Source: an uncultured Bacteroidota bacterium
GTDB lineage: Bacteria; Bacteroidota; Bacteroidia; Bacteroidales; P3
Direction: 5' to 3'
Assembly: GCA_902778925.1 (NCBI GenBank)
Contig: CACYZN010000012.1
Location: forward strand, 1-64,000
Length of the DNA: 64,000 nucleotides
In this document: in pieces, positions 35,691-43,818 of the stretch
How the letters are laid out: each line of letters starts with the position of its first letter
Numbering within the stretch: position 1 is the stretch's first letter
Translations under genes and position numbers: made by a program
The notes under the pieces: generated by a model
What the model was told of the DNA's origin: nothing
Seen by the model: only the letters and a program-made list of their open reading frames with translations
The model's database searches: none

Positions 35691-36417
35691 TTTGCTGCGA
35701 CATAGCATGCCTCATTGCGGCCGCCGCCCCTGCCGGGGCGGCGGCCGTTGTGTTGTCGGCGTCCGGCCCGTCCACGGCCCCGGGCGCCACGGCGGCGTCC
35801 CAGTCGAGGGCGCCGATGTAGGCCGACTCGGAGGCGCGGCCGGCGGTGTCCTCGACAAAGCCGTAGAGGTGTACCTCGAGGCCGGCCCACTCGTCGGGCA
35901 AGGCCATGGCCACCCGACGGTCGCGCCGCGGGGCGCCGCCGCTCAGCAGGCCGTGGCCCAAGGTGGGGCAGTAGGCGAAGAGGCGCACCTCGTCGGTGGC
36001 CGAGGTGGCGCGGTGCTGCGGGTTCTTCTCGAAGTCGACGCCCACGGCCCCGTCGACCACCACGGCGCGGCCGAAGGCCACCGGTGCCACCGGGCCGGCG
36101 CTGACTGTCAGCGCGTTGTAGTCGACACCGGCCTCGGTCGAGGCTGCACGGTTGAGGCTGATGAAGAGGTTGCACTCGGTGAGGCCCGCCAGCCGAGCCT
36201 CGTGGCGCAGGCCGCGGTGCAGGGCCGGCAGCATGCGCACCGCCAGCTGCGCCAGGGCACGGAACTCGCCGCGCACGGCCTGCTGCACGGGGGTACGCGG
36301 GTTGCGCACCTGCACCGGCCTCGCCCTGAGGCACCAACGCCCACGCCACTGGTAGCCCACCACCGTGCCCACCCGGCCACGGTACACATCGATGATTCCT
36401 TTTTCCTGTTTTGCCAT
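35623..36417 (-). CDS. DUF6266 family protein
   Basis: 264 residues. The N-terminus MAKQEKGIIDVYRGRVGTVV, then RNPRTPVQQAVRGEF and CNLFISLNRAA, match the DUF6266 pattern (GxxGxVVGxxWRG, NPRTxxQ). Members of this Bacteroidota family are usually about 200-215 residues and of unknown role. This one is extended by a low-complexity Ala/Ser-rich tail encoded partly by a 13-bp GC hairpin at 35718-35747 and partly by the antisense of the OmpA-like gene end. The tail may be a result of a lost stop codon. Confidence 0.75.
   Translation of the reverse strand: MAKQEKGIIDVYRGRVGTVVGYQWRGRWCLRARPVQVRNPRTPVQQAVRGEFRALAQLAVRMLPALHRGLRHEARLAGLTECNLFISLNRAASTEAGVDYNALTVSAGPVAPVAFGRAVVVDGAVGVDFEKNPQHRATSATDEVRLFAYCPTLGHGLLSGGAPRRDRRVAMALPDEWAGLEVHLYGFVEDTAGRASESAYIGALDWDAAVAPGAVDGPDADNTTAAAPAGAAAAMRHAMSQQISSSSRAAAGRGSASGLSPCDG
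35718..35747. repeat. GC-only 13-bp hairpin
   Basis: CGGCCGCCGCCCC (35718-35730) pairs perfectly with GGGGCGGCGGCCG (35735-35747), loop tgcc, 28 bp after the OmpA-like stop. It could be the terminator of that gene even though it is inside the DUF6266 frame. Confidence 0.75.
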
Positions 36418-36566
36418 AGTCTTTCTATTTTGTTTGGTTAATGTTGCTTTTCAAAACCGACCATTATAATATAAGGGCAAAAAAGCGGAACGCTGTTTTT
36501 TAACTATAATTTAACACTTGCAGCCACCCCCGGCGCCCTCACCGCGAGCCCCCTACGCATGCCCAC

Positions 36567-36660
36567 CGGGCCAAGGCCGACTGGCGTCGGCCTTGGCCCG
36601 GAGACGGGGCGGCGGGGGTTCGGACTTGGGCCGGACTTGGTCCATGGAAAAGCCTAGCGG
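36567..36660. repeat. 15-bp perfect hairpin and 11-bp units
   Basis: CGGGCCAAGGCCGAC (36567-36581) pairs with GTCGGCCTTGGCCCG (36586-36600), loop tggc. Downstream, ttcggacttgg and gccggacttgg units (about 36618-36640) resemble the cggacttgata units of array A. Confidence 0.75.
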
Positions 36661-36716
36661 CCAGCCATCTGGCTCCGTCGCGCGGCCGCACTTTTCCACA
36701 CTCATATCGAAATTAT

Positions 36717-36747
36717 TTTGCAGGTTTGTTTTTTCTTCGTATCTTTG
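36717..36747 (+). promoter_or_regulatory. Promoter of the toxin-antitoxin operon
   Basis: TTTG at 36717-36720, 19-nt spacer, TATCTTTG at 36740-36747, with the antitoxin start 25 nt downstream. Confidence 0.65.
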
Positions 36748-36771
36748 CAAACTGAAAACAAGCGTAAGACT

Positions 36772-36966
36772 ATGGAAGCAACAATGGTATTTGACTACGA
36801 CCCAAGCAATGCGATGGCGCAGAAAGTGGTGGCGTTCATCCGGTCGCTCGGCATCTTCCATGAGCGTAGCCTTGACCTGGACGAAGCACTTCTCGATGTC
36901 AAGAACGGCAAAGTGGAAGACTACGACAACGTGGACGACTTCTTCCAACAGCACAATCTGCTATAA
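36772..36966 (+). CDS. Antitoxin of a YafQ-type toxin-antitoxin pair
   Basis: 64 residues from the ATG at 36772, chosen because it follows the promoter closely; the frame extends 18 codons upstream through the -7 element. The acidic C-terminal half (LDLDEALLDVKNGKVEDYDNVDDFF) is the toxin-neutralising tail typical of small antitoxins. The N-terminus MEATMVFDYDPSNAMAQKVV may be a short DNA-binding or dimerisation strand. The stop overlaps the toxin start by one base (TAATG). Confidence 0.8.
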   Translation: MEATMVFDYDPSNAMAQKVVAFIRSLGIFHERSLDLDEALLDVKNGKVEDYDNVDDFFQQHNLL

Positions 36967-37241
36967 TGTACACCATTCGCGTCACCAAACGTTTCGTCAA
37001 GGATGCCGAACTGTGCAAACGGCGAGGCTGCGACATGCAGTTGCTGCGAACTGCCATGCAACTGCTTGCCGAGACCGGAACCTTGCCGGCTCAGTATCGT
37101 CCCCACAAGTTAACGGGGAACTATGCCGACATGTGGGAGTGCCACATACGCCCCGACTGGCTGATGGTATGGGAACCGCACGAGGACGAGATGATAATGC
37201 TCTTCAGCCGCACCGGTTCGCATGCCGATTTGTTTAAATAA
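36966..37241 (+). CDS. YafQ-type mRNA interferase toxin
   Basis: 91 residues, full length for the RelE/YafQ superfamily. Family landmarks are VTKRFVKDAELCKRRG near the N-terminus, RPHKLTGNYADMWECHIRPDWLMVW in the middle and TGSHADLF at the C-terminus, where the His of YafQ-type toxins is catalytic. It would cut mRNA on the ribosome when the antitoxin is degraded. Translationally coupled to the antitoxin. Confidence 0.9.
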   Translation: MYTIRVTKRFVKDAELCKRRGCDMQLLRTAMQLLAETGTLPAQYRPHKLTGNYADMWECHIRPDWLMVWEPHEDEMIMLFSRTGSHADLFK

Positions 37242-37319
37242 CCGGTGCCATTGGTCCGAGGCCGGCCAGCCGCGGCAGTGGCTCCGGTTTGTGGCATATT
37301 GACCACAAGGCACTATTTT

Positions 37320-37350
37320 TTCTCCCAATTCGATTTTTTTTGTATCTTTG
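37320..37350 (+). promoter_or_regulatory. Promoter of the M28-like gene
   Basis: A good -7 element TATCTTTG at 37343-37350 with only a T-rich -33 region at the expected distance. Confidence 0.45.
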
Positions 37351-37428
37351 TATGTTTGCTGCGTGTATATGCTACGCATGTATCGCCCTTGCAACCAAAA
37401 CGATAGTATAAATATAATATAATAAAAC

Positions 37429-38958
37429 ATGAACAAAAAGTGCAATCTGGGAGCCGCGATGGCAGTAGTGATGTGCCTGGTATGCGCAAGCGCCACAAGC
37501 CAGGTGGCCACGACAGGCCAACGCGAGCCGGTACCCATGCCCACAGTGTGCCAGGACTCGGTGCTGAAGCACGTGATGAACCTCGCCTCGGAGACCTACG
37601 AAGGCCGACTAGCCGGCAGCCGCGGCTACGACCGCGCCGCCACCTACGTCGAGCACGTGCTCGAGGCCTACGGCATCGAGGTGAGCGAAGACCGCTTCGG
37701 CGTCGAGTGCAACGAAGTGGAAAACTGCAAGTTCAACATCTACATCCCCGGAGTGAAAGACAAGCGCGTCTACACCCTGGGCAAGGAGTTCAGCTGCGCC
37801 GGCATGACCGGCCGCGGCTACGTCGACGCCCAGCTCGTATTCTGCGGCTACGGCATCGACCACCAGATGTTCGACGAATACGCCCCGGTCGACGTGCAGG
37901 GCAAGATAGCCGTGGTGCTCACCGGCCTGCCCGAGAAGCACACACTGCCCCAGAGCGTGGCCGACCGCAGCACCCAGCTGCGCGACAAGGCCCGCGCCGC
38001 CGAACGCCACGGCGCCATCGGCCTGATAGCCATCAACGTCAGCCCGAGCTGCCTGCCCTGGGAAGCCCAAGGGCGCGTGTACTGCGGCGAGATGCCCCAC
38101 ATGCCCACCTTCCCCATACTGCAGGTGACCCTCGACTGCGGCCGCGAGATCATGGCCGACCAGCCCACCAGCCTCGACCAGGCCCTCGCCGCCCTGGCCA
38201 CCATGGAACAGCCCGTCAGCTACTCGCTGACCAAGAAGGCCGAAATCGACGTCAACGCCCGCTACCGCTCGTCGGCACCCACCGCCAACGTGATAGGAGT
38301 GCTCGAAGGCACCGACCCGCGCTACCGCAAAGAATACATCATGGTGGGCGCCAGCCTCGACGGAGCCGGCATGCAGGGCGAGACCTGCCTCTTCCCCAGC
38401 GCCGACATCAACGCCAGCGGCGTGGCCGCCGTGCTCGAGACCGCACGCCTGCTCTCCAAACCCGAATACCGTCCCAAACGCAGCGTCCTCTTCGTCCTAT
38501 TCAGCGCCGGCGAACAGCAGTACCTCGGCTCGCGCCACTTTGCCGACAACTTCCGCAAGCTGCGCCGCATCGAAGCCTTCGTCAACGTGCAGAACATAGG
38601 CTACGGCGACAGCGTGGCCGTGCTCGGCGCCGCCCACTACCCCACCCTCTACGAACTGGCCCTCTGCCGCGACACCGCCGTCGGGCGCCACAACATAGCG
38701 CGCTCGCTGCCGCCCAGCGAGCCCCGCGGCGACGCACGCGTCTTCGACGCCATGCGCCTCCCCTCGCTCGTGTTCACCACCACCAACGGCATGCACCACA
38801 ACCACGTGGGCTCCGACATCTGGGAAAACATCGACCGCCGCATACTCACCATCAGCACCCAGCTCGTGGCCGAGACCGTGGCCCAGCTGGCCGAAGGCCT
38901 CTACGTGGGCCGCAGCCCCCAGAGCAAAGGCTACCGCTACGGCCTCATCCAGTACTAA
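37429..38958 (+). CDS. M28-like secreted protein with lost catalytic residues
   Basis: 509 residues. Signal peptide about 1-24, N-terminal M28 half, an inserted PA-like domain (about 110-250) and the M28 core. The core keeps Asp326 (SADINASG), Glu362 (SAGEQQYLGS) and a C-terminal His block (MHHNHVGSD). The usual first zinc His of AHxDH is Ser309 (GASLDGAG), the general-base Glu of the EE pair is Gly361, and the Asp of NLDMIG is Gln388 (NVQNIG). By family knowledge this should abolish peptidase activity. It lies 24 nt before the GldF-GldG gene and may work with that transporter. Confidence 0.8.
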   Translation: MNKKCNLGAAMAVVMCLVCASATSQVATTGQREPVPMPTVCQDSVLKHVMNLASETYEGRLAGSRGYDRAATYVEHVLEAYGIEVSEDRFGVECNEVENCKFNIYIPGVKDKRVYTLGKEFSCAGMTGRGYVDAQLVFCGYGIDHQMFDEYAPVDVQGKIAVVLTGLPEKHTLPQSVADRSTQLRDKARAAERHGAIGLIAINVSPSCLPWEAQGRVYCGEMPHMPTFPILQVTLDCGREIMADQPTSLDQALAALATMEQPVSYSLTKKAEIDVNARYRSSAPTANVIGVLEGTDPRYRKEYIMVGASLDGAGMQGETCLFPSADINASGVAAVLETARLLSKPEYRPKRSVLFVLFSAGEQQYLGSRHFADNFRKLRRIEAFVNVQNIGYGDSVAVLGAAHYPTLYELALCRDTAVGRHNIARSLPPSEPRGDARVFDAMRLPSLVFTTTNGMHHNHVGSDIWENIDRRILTISTQLVAETVAQLAEGLYVGRSPQSKGYRYGLIQY

Positions 38959-38982
38959 CCAACACCCCACCCTACCGATCCC

Positions 38983-41454
38983 ATGTTCACCCTCTACAAA
39001 AAAGAACTGCGCGGCTTCTTCTCCTCGCTCATAGGCTACCTCACCATAGGCGTCTTCCTGGTCCTCACCGGACTCATGCTCTGGGTGCTGCGAAGCGACT
39101 TCAACATCCTCGACTACGGCTACGCCGGCATGGACGGCCTCTTCCTCATAGGCCCCTTCCTCTACCTCTTCCTCATCCCCGCCATCACCATGCGCTCGCT
39201 GGCCGAAGAGCGGCGCAACGGCACCATGGAGATGCTCATGACCCGCCCCCTGAGCGACTGGACCATCGTGTGGGCCAAATTCCTTGCCGCCTGGACCCTC
39301 GTGCTCATCTCGCTCCTGCCCACCCTCGTCACCTACTTCAGCGTCGTCGCCCTCGGCGACCCCGTGGGCAACATCGACACCGGCAGCGTCATCGGCTCCT
39401 ACATCGGTCTCCTCCTGCTCGGCGGCGCCTTCGTAGCCATCGGCCTCTTCTGCTCGTCGCTCACCGCCAACCAGATCGTGGCCTTCATACTCGCCGCCCT
39501 ACTGTGCGCCGTGGCCTACCTCGGCTTCGAATCGGTCTACAACATGAACCTGCTGGGCGGCGGGGCCAACCTCTTCGTGCGCAAACTGGGCGCCTCCATG
39601 CACTACGAGAGCCTCAGCCGTGGCGTCGTCGACACCCGCGACGTGCTCTACTTCGTCAGCGCCATGGCCCTCTTCCTCATGGCCACCCGCCTCGTGCTCC
39701 AAAGCCGCCAGTGGGGCGGCTGGCACCACCGTCGCGCCCTGCGCCGCAGCCACTGGCTCGAAATAGGCGCCACCGTCCTCATCATCATCTTCGCCAACAC
39801 CATCGGCCACTACCTCTTCACACGCCTCGACCTCACCTCCGAGCGCCGCTACACCCTCTCCAAACACACCAAGGAACTGCTCAAAGAGATAGACGAACCC
39901 GTCCTCTTCCGCGTATACCTCGAAGGCGATTTCCCGGCCGACTTCAAGCGATTGCAGGCCGAAACCAAAGAGATGCTCAACCAGTTCCGGGCCTACAACA
40001 GCTACGTCGACTACGAGTTCTTCAACCCCAACGACTTCGCCACCAACGAGGAGCAGCAGATGTTCTACCAGAAGCTGGCCAGCAAGGGCATACAACCCAC
40101 CCAGATACAGGTAGGCGACGGCAGCAGTGTCACAAGCCAGATACTCATACCCGCCGCCGACGTCTACTTCCACGGCCGCGAGACCACCGTGCAACTCCTC
40201 CAGAGCCAGAAATACGTCAGCGACGCAGACCTGCTGAACAACAGCATACAGAACCTGGAATACAACCTCTCCAGCGCCATACGCGCACTGGCATCGCACC
40301 ACAAGCGCACCATAGGCTTCCTGCAAGGCCACGGCGAGCTGGAAGGGCCCGTGCTGTACGACTTCCAGCGCGCGCTCCAGGACTTCTACAGTCTCGACTA
40401 CGTGAGCATCGACGGACAGATACAGTCGCTCACCGCCCACCGCAAGACCGAGGACGATACCGCCTACCGCTTCTACAACCTCTACGACCTGATTATCGTG
40501 GCCAAGCCCACGCAGCCCTTCAGCGAGAAGGACCAGTACATACTGGACCAGTACGTGATGTACGGGGGCAAGGTGCTGTGGCTGCTCGACGCCCTCGACG
40601 CCGACCTGGACAGCCTGGCGTCACAGGGCCAGTTCCTGGCCACCCGCCTGCCGCTGGGCCTGGACGAGATGCTGTTCACCTACGGCGTGCGCCTGAACGC
40701 CGACCTCGTGATGGACATGCGCTGCCGGCCGATACCGATACAGGTGGGCATGGTGGGCGAGAAGCCTCAGTTCCAGTTCCGGCCGTGGTACTACTTCCCC
40801 GAAATAGTGCCGCTCTCGGAGCACCCGATAGTGCGCAACCTGGACCTGATAAAGACCGACTTCGTAAGCACCCTGGACCTGATAGACAACGACGTGCGCA
40901 AGACGGTGCTGCTCACCACCTCGGAGTATACGCGCCTGAAGAACGCGCCCGCGATGGTCGACCTGGCCGACGCGCAGGCCGAGCCCGACCGCAGGCTCTA
41001 CAGCCGCAGCTCGGTGCCCATAGCGGTGCTGCTGGAGGGCGAGTTCCGCTCGACGTGGCGCAACCGTCTCTCGCCCCAGTTCACCTCCGAGGCGGCCATT
41101 GGCTTCCGCGAGACCAGTGAGCCGACGAAGATGATCGTAATCTCGGACGGCGACATAGTGCGCAACCGCTACATCGCGTCGGAAGGCACCGTGCTGCCGC
41201 TGGGCTACGACTTCTACACGCAGACGCAGTATGCCAACAAGGACCTGCTGCTCAACGCGGTGAACTACCTGGTGGGCGACGAGGGCCTGATGGCCTCGCG
41301 CTCGCGCAGCATCAAACTGCGCAAGCTCGACGTGATGAAGGTGCGCGAGGAGCGTACGAAGTATCAGGTGCTGAACATTGTGCTCCCGGTAGTGCTGCTG
41401 GCGGCCGCCGGCGGTGCCATTGCCATAGTGAGACGTAAGAAATACCGCAAATAG
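38983..41454 (+). CDS. Fused ABC permease GldF and GldG-like periplasmic domain
   Basis: 823 residues. Residues 1-about 245 are an ABC-2 permease with six helices, beginning MFTLYKKELRGFFSS with RSLAEERRNGTMEMLMTRPL, as in GldF. Residues about 260-800 are a GldG/IFT52-type domain (LDLTSERRYTLSKHTKELL, FLQGHGELEGP) with a C-terminal membrane helix. The two are separate genes in gliding Flavobacteria. In Flavobacterium, GldA-F-G is needed for gliding, but homologues also occur in non-gliding Bacteroidales. No ATPase gene is adjacent. The next start codon directly follows the stop. Confidence 0.88.
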   Translation: MFTLYKKELRGFFSSLIGYLTIGVFLVLTGLMLWVLRSDFNILDYGYAGMDGLFLIGPFLYLFLIPAITMRSLAEERRNGTMEMLMTRPLSDWTIVWAKFLAAWTLVLISLLPTLVTYFSVVALGDPVGNIDTGSVIGSYIGLLLLGGAFVAIGLFCSSLTANQIVAFILAALLCAVAYLGFESVYNMNLLGGGANLFVRKLGASMHYESLSRGVVDTRDVLYFVSAMALFLMATRLVLQSRQWGGWHHRRALRRSHWLEIGATVLIIIFANTIGHYLFTRLDLTSERRYTLSKHTKELLKEIDEPVLFRVYLEGDFPADFKRLQAETKEMLNQFRAYNSYVDYEFFNPNDFATNEEQQMFYQKLASKGIQPTQIQVGDGSSVTSQILIPAADVYFHGRETTVQLLQSQKYVSDADLLNNSIQNLEYNLSSAIRALASHHKRTIGFLQGHGELEGPVLYDFQRALQDFYSLDYVSIDGQIQSLTAHRKTEDDTAYRFYNLYDLIIVAKPTQPFSEKDQYILDQYVMYGGKVLWLLDALDADLDSLASQGQFLATRLPLGLDEMLFTYGVRLNADLVMDMRCRPIPIQVGMVGEKPQFQFRPWYYFPEIVPLSEHPIVRNLDLIKTDFVSTLDLIDNDVRKTVLLTTSEYTRLKNAPAMVDLADAQAEPDRRLYSRSSVPIAVLLEGEFRSTWRNRLSPQFTSEAAIGFRETSEPTKMIVISDGDIVRNRYIASEGTVLPLGYDFYTQTQYANKDLLLNAVNYLVGDEGLMASRSRSIKLRKLDVMKVREERTKYQVLNIVLPVVLLAAAGGAIAIVRRKKYRK

Positions 41455-42531
41455 ATGAAAAAGAAACACATCATACTGATTGCCGCCGTGGTGGTCGTGG
41501 GCCTCGTGGCCCTGGTGGTGGCGCTCAACGGTTCGCGCAAGGCCACCTTCGACCAAGACTACCACATAGAGGACACGGCCTCGATTACCAAGATTTTCCT
41601 GGCCGACAAGCAAAACAACATGGTGACGCTGACGCGCAACGCCGACTCGTCGTGGACGGTCGACGGCGAGTACGACGCCAACAAGCCGGTGGTGGACGAC
41701 CTGCTGGAGACGCTGCACACGATGCGCATACGCCAGCAGGTGAACCGCAAGGCTATACCCAACACCATCAAGGACCTGGCGGCCCGCGCCATCAAGGTGG
41801 AGGTGTACCAGCGGGTGCCCTTCATCAACTGGTTCGGCGGCCGCCTGCGCCTGTTCCCGCACGAGAAGCTGACGGTGACCTACTATGTGGGCCGCGAGAC
41901 GCAGGACATGATGGGCAGCTTCATGCTGCGCGACGGCGACAAGGTGCCGTGCATCATCCACATACCCGGCTTCCGAGGCTTCATCACCCCGCGCTTCGTA
42001 ACCGACCCCCTGAAGTGGCGCAGCCACCTCATCACCGACCTGAACGTGAAGCAGATCGAGCGCGTCGAGCTCGAGATACCGGGCAATGTGGCCGAGAGCT
42101 TTGCCGTGGTGCGCAACGGCGAGGGCTTCGACCTGGTGCCGGCGGCCACGGGTGTGCCCGTGCCGGCCTTCGACACGGCCCGCGTGGCCCAGATGCTCGC
42201 GTCGTTCACCTGGCTCAACTTCGACGAGTTCGCCAAGATAGTGCCCAACAGCCATGCCGACAGCTGCGTGAGCCTCGAGCCCCGCACCATACTGCGCGTC
42301 ACCGACACCGCCGGCCACACCTACGAGGTGAAGTCCTACATCAAGTACACCGACCCCTCCGACCTGGCCGTGGTGCAGAACCCCACCGACTACGAGCTCT
42401 TCGACGTGAACCGCCTCTACGCCATAGTGAACAACACCGACACGGTGCTCATCCAGTACTACACCTTCGACAACATATTGCAGCCCGCCAGCTACTTCCT
42501 CGGGCACGACACCGCCATCGACACAAAATGA
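41455..42531 (+). CDS. DUF4340 domain protein
   Basis: 358 residues. One N-terminal membrane helix (IILIAAVVVVGLVALVVAL) is followed by a periplasmic beta-rich repeat region: TKIFLADKQNNMVTLTRNAD, SSWTVDGEYDANKPVVDDLLETL, then a second half-repeat with GEGFDLV and RVAQMLASFTWLNF. DUF4340 proteins regularly follow GldG-type genes and are thought to be accessory parts of that transporter. Zero-base gap upstream and ATGA overlap with surE downstream. Confidence 0.85.
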   Translation: MKKKHIILIAAVVVVGLVALVVALNGSRKATFDQDYHIEDTASITKIFLADKQNNMVTLTRNADSSWTVDGEYDANKPVVDDLLETLHTMRIRQQVNRKAIPNTIKDLAARAIKVEVYQRVPFINWFGGRLRLFPHEKLTVTYYVGRETQDMMGSFMLRDGDKVPCIIHIPGFRGFITPRFVTDPLKWRSHLITDLNVKQIERVELEIPGNVAESFAVVRNGEGFDLVPAATGVPVPAFDTARVAQMLASFTWLNFDEFAKIVPNSHADSCVSLEPRTILRVTDTAGHTYEVKSYIKYTDPSDLAVVQNPTDYELFDVNRLYAIVNNTDTVLIQYYTFDNILQPASYFLGHDTAIDTK

Positions 42532-43307
42532 AGCCACTGATACTTATCTCGAACGACGACGGCGTCGAGGCCCGCGGCCTGCGCGTGCTGGCCGACGTGG
42601 CCCACGAGTTTGCCGACGTGGTGGTCATGGCCCCCGAGCGCAACGCCTCGGCCAAAAGCCTGAGCCTCACCACCACACGCCCCCTCCGCGTGCGCGACGT
42701 GCACCAGGAGGAAGGCCTCAGCATACACTGCTGCGACGGCACGCCGGTCGACTGCGTGAAGCTGGCCGTCGAGTACTTCTGCCCCCGCCAGCCCGACCTG
42801 CTGCTGAGCGGCATCAACCACGGCAGCAACTCGTCTATCAACGTGATCTACAGCGGCACCATGGGCGCCGCCATCGAGGCCACGGCGCTGGGCCTGAGCG
42901 CCATCGGCTTCTCCATACTGAGCCACAAGCCCGACGTCGACTTCGAGCCCGCCGTGCCCTACGTGCGCCACATCATAGGCCAGGCCCTCGACCACGGCCT
43001 GCCGCCACAGACGGCCCTCAACGTCAACATACCCCACCTGCCGGCCGACCGGCTGCGCGGCATACGCCTCTGCCACCAGGCCCGCGCCACCTGGCGCAAC
43101 AGCTTCGAGCGGCGCGTCGACCCACAAGGCCGCCCCTACTGGTGGCTCACCGGCCGCTTCGAGTGCGACGACACCTCGGACGGCAACGACGAGCGCACCC
43201 TCGGCCAAGGCTACGTGTCGGTGGTGCCGGTACGGTCCGACTACACCTGCTACAGCGTCATCCCCCAACTGCAATACCTCAGCCTCGACTCGCCCAACTC
43301 GCTCTGA
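42528..43307 (+). CDS. surE: 5'-nucleotidase SurE
   Basis: 259 residues from the ATG at 42528, which overlaps the upstream stop. The metal-binding signature ILISNDDGVEARGLRVLAD is at the N-terminus, followed by VMAPERNASAKS and LLLSGINHGSNSSINVIYSG, all SurE hallmarks. The enzyme removes phosphate from nucleoside monophosphates in the cytosol. The reading frame is open upstream of the ATG, but that part is another frame of DUF4340. Confidence 0.95.
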   Translation: MKPLILISNDDGVEARGLRVLADVAHEFADVVVMAPERNASAKSLSLTTTRPLRVRDVHQEEGLSIHCCDGTPVDCVKLAVEYFCPRQPDLLLSGINHGSNSSINVIYSGTMGAAIEATALGLSAIGFSILSHKPDVDFEPAVPYVRHIIGQALDHGLPPQTALNVNIPHLPADRLRGIRLCHQARATWRNSFERRVDPQGRPYWWLTGRFECDDTSDGNDERTLGQGYVSVVPVRSDYTCYSVIPQLQYLSLDSPNSL

Positions 43308-43403
43308 ACCAACACGCTGCGAAAAGCGATACAAAAACCACACCCTTAACCCACAAAAGCCAAAAAACGCCCTTTGTAACAACCTAATATCCAGTCGCTC
43401 TAC

Positions 43404-43505
43404 CTATCAAGTCCGAACCAACTCCGAACCAACACCGCACCATCACCGGCCATGGTCGGTCATGATGCGCCGGGAATCCGGACGACGGACGCCGACGGTA
43501 GGGCG
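43404..43505. repeat. 11-bp-periodic intergenic array B
   Basis: Units in register: ctatcaagtcc, gaaccaactcc, gaaccaacacc, gcaccatcacc, ggccatggtcg, gtcatgatgcg, ccgggaatccg. The first 23 bp (43404-43426) equal the reverse complement of 7133-7155 in array A. The flanks also share a gcc-t-ttgtaac block (near 43370 and 7180) and tggtcggtcatg (43453-43464), so the whole element is homologous. It separates surE from the small membrane protein gene. Confidence 0.8.
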
Positions 43506-43524
43506 CCGACCCCGACAGAACGCC

Positions 43525-43818
43525 ATGAAGAAGTTTTTCTCACAAGACACCATACTGACCGGCCTCGTGGCAGGCCTCGGCTCGGAGCTGGGCTTCTGCC
43601 TGGTGCTGGCCCTGGGCCTCGTGGTGGCCGGCGAGCCCGTGTGGACCCACCTGCGCTGGTTCGGCGGCATGTTTGTGCCCGCCATACTGGTGCTGCAGCA
43701 CTACATGAAGCGCCGCACCCAGCTGCGCGTGGTCAAGACCCTCATAGTGGTCCTCTTCGTCACCTTCCTGGCCTTCATGGTCTACACGCTGCGCAGCGGA
43801 ACAATAGTGATACAATGA
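43525..43818 (+). CDS. Small inner-membrane protein
   Basis: 97 residues from the ATG at 43525. Three hydrophobic segments (LTGLVAGLGSELGFCLVLAL, WFGGMFVPAILVLQHYM, VVKTLIVVLFVTFLAFMVYTL) and a basic loop KRRTQLR. It overlaps lpxB by ATGA. Its position just upstream of lpxB, coupled to it, suggests an envelope role, but no function can be given. Confidence 0.75.
   Translation: MKKFFSQDTILTGLVAGLGSELGFCLVLALGLVVAGEPVWTHLRWFGGMFVPAILVLQHYMKRRTQLRVVKTLIVVLFVTFLAFMVYTLRSGTIVIQ

Larger units (their letters stand above)
36418..36771. other. Intergenic region upstream of the toxin-antitoxin pair
   Basis: About 350 bp with no credible gene. It contains the minus-strand leader of the DUF6266 gene, the hairpin at 36567-36600, a short stretch of 11-bp units and the toxin-antitoxin promoter. 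Confidence 0.7.

Noticed and set aside
41652..42527. Longer SurE frame starting at 41652
   Set aside because: The upstream part is a shifted frame of the DUF4340 gene; the SurE N-terminal metal motif begins at the ATG at 42528.
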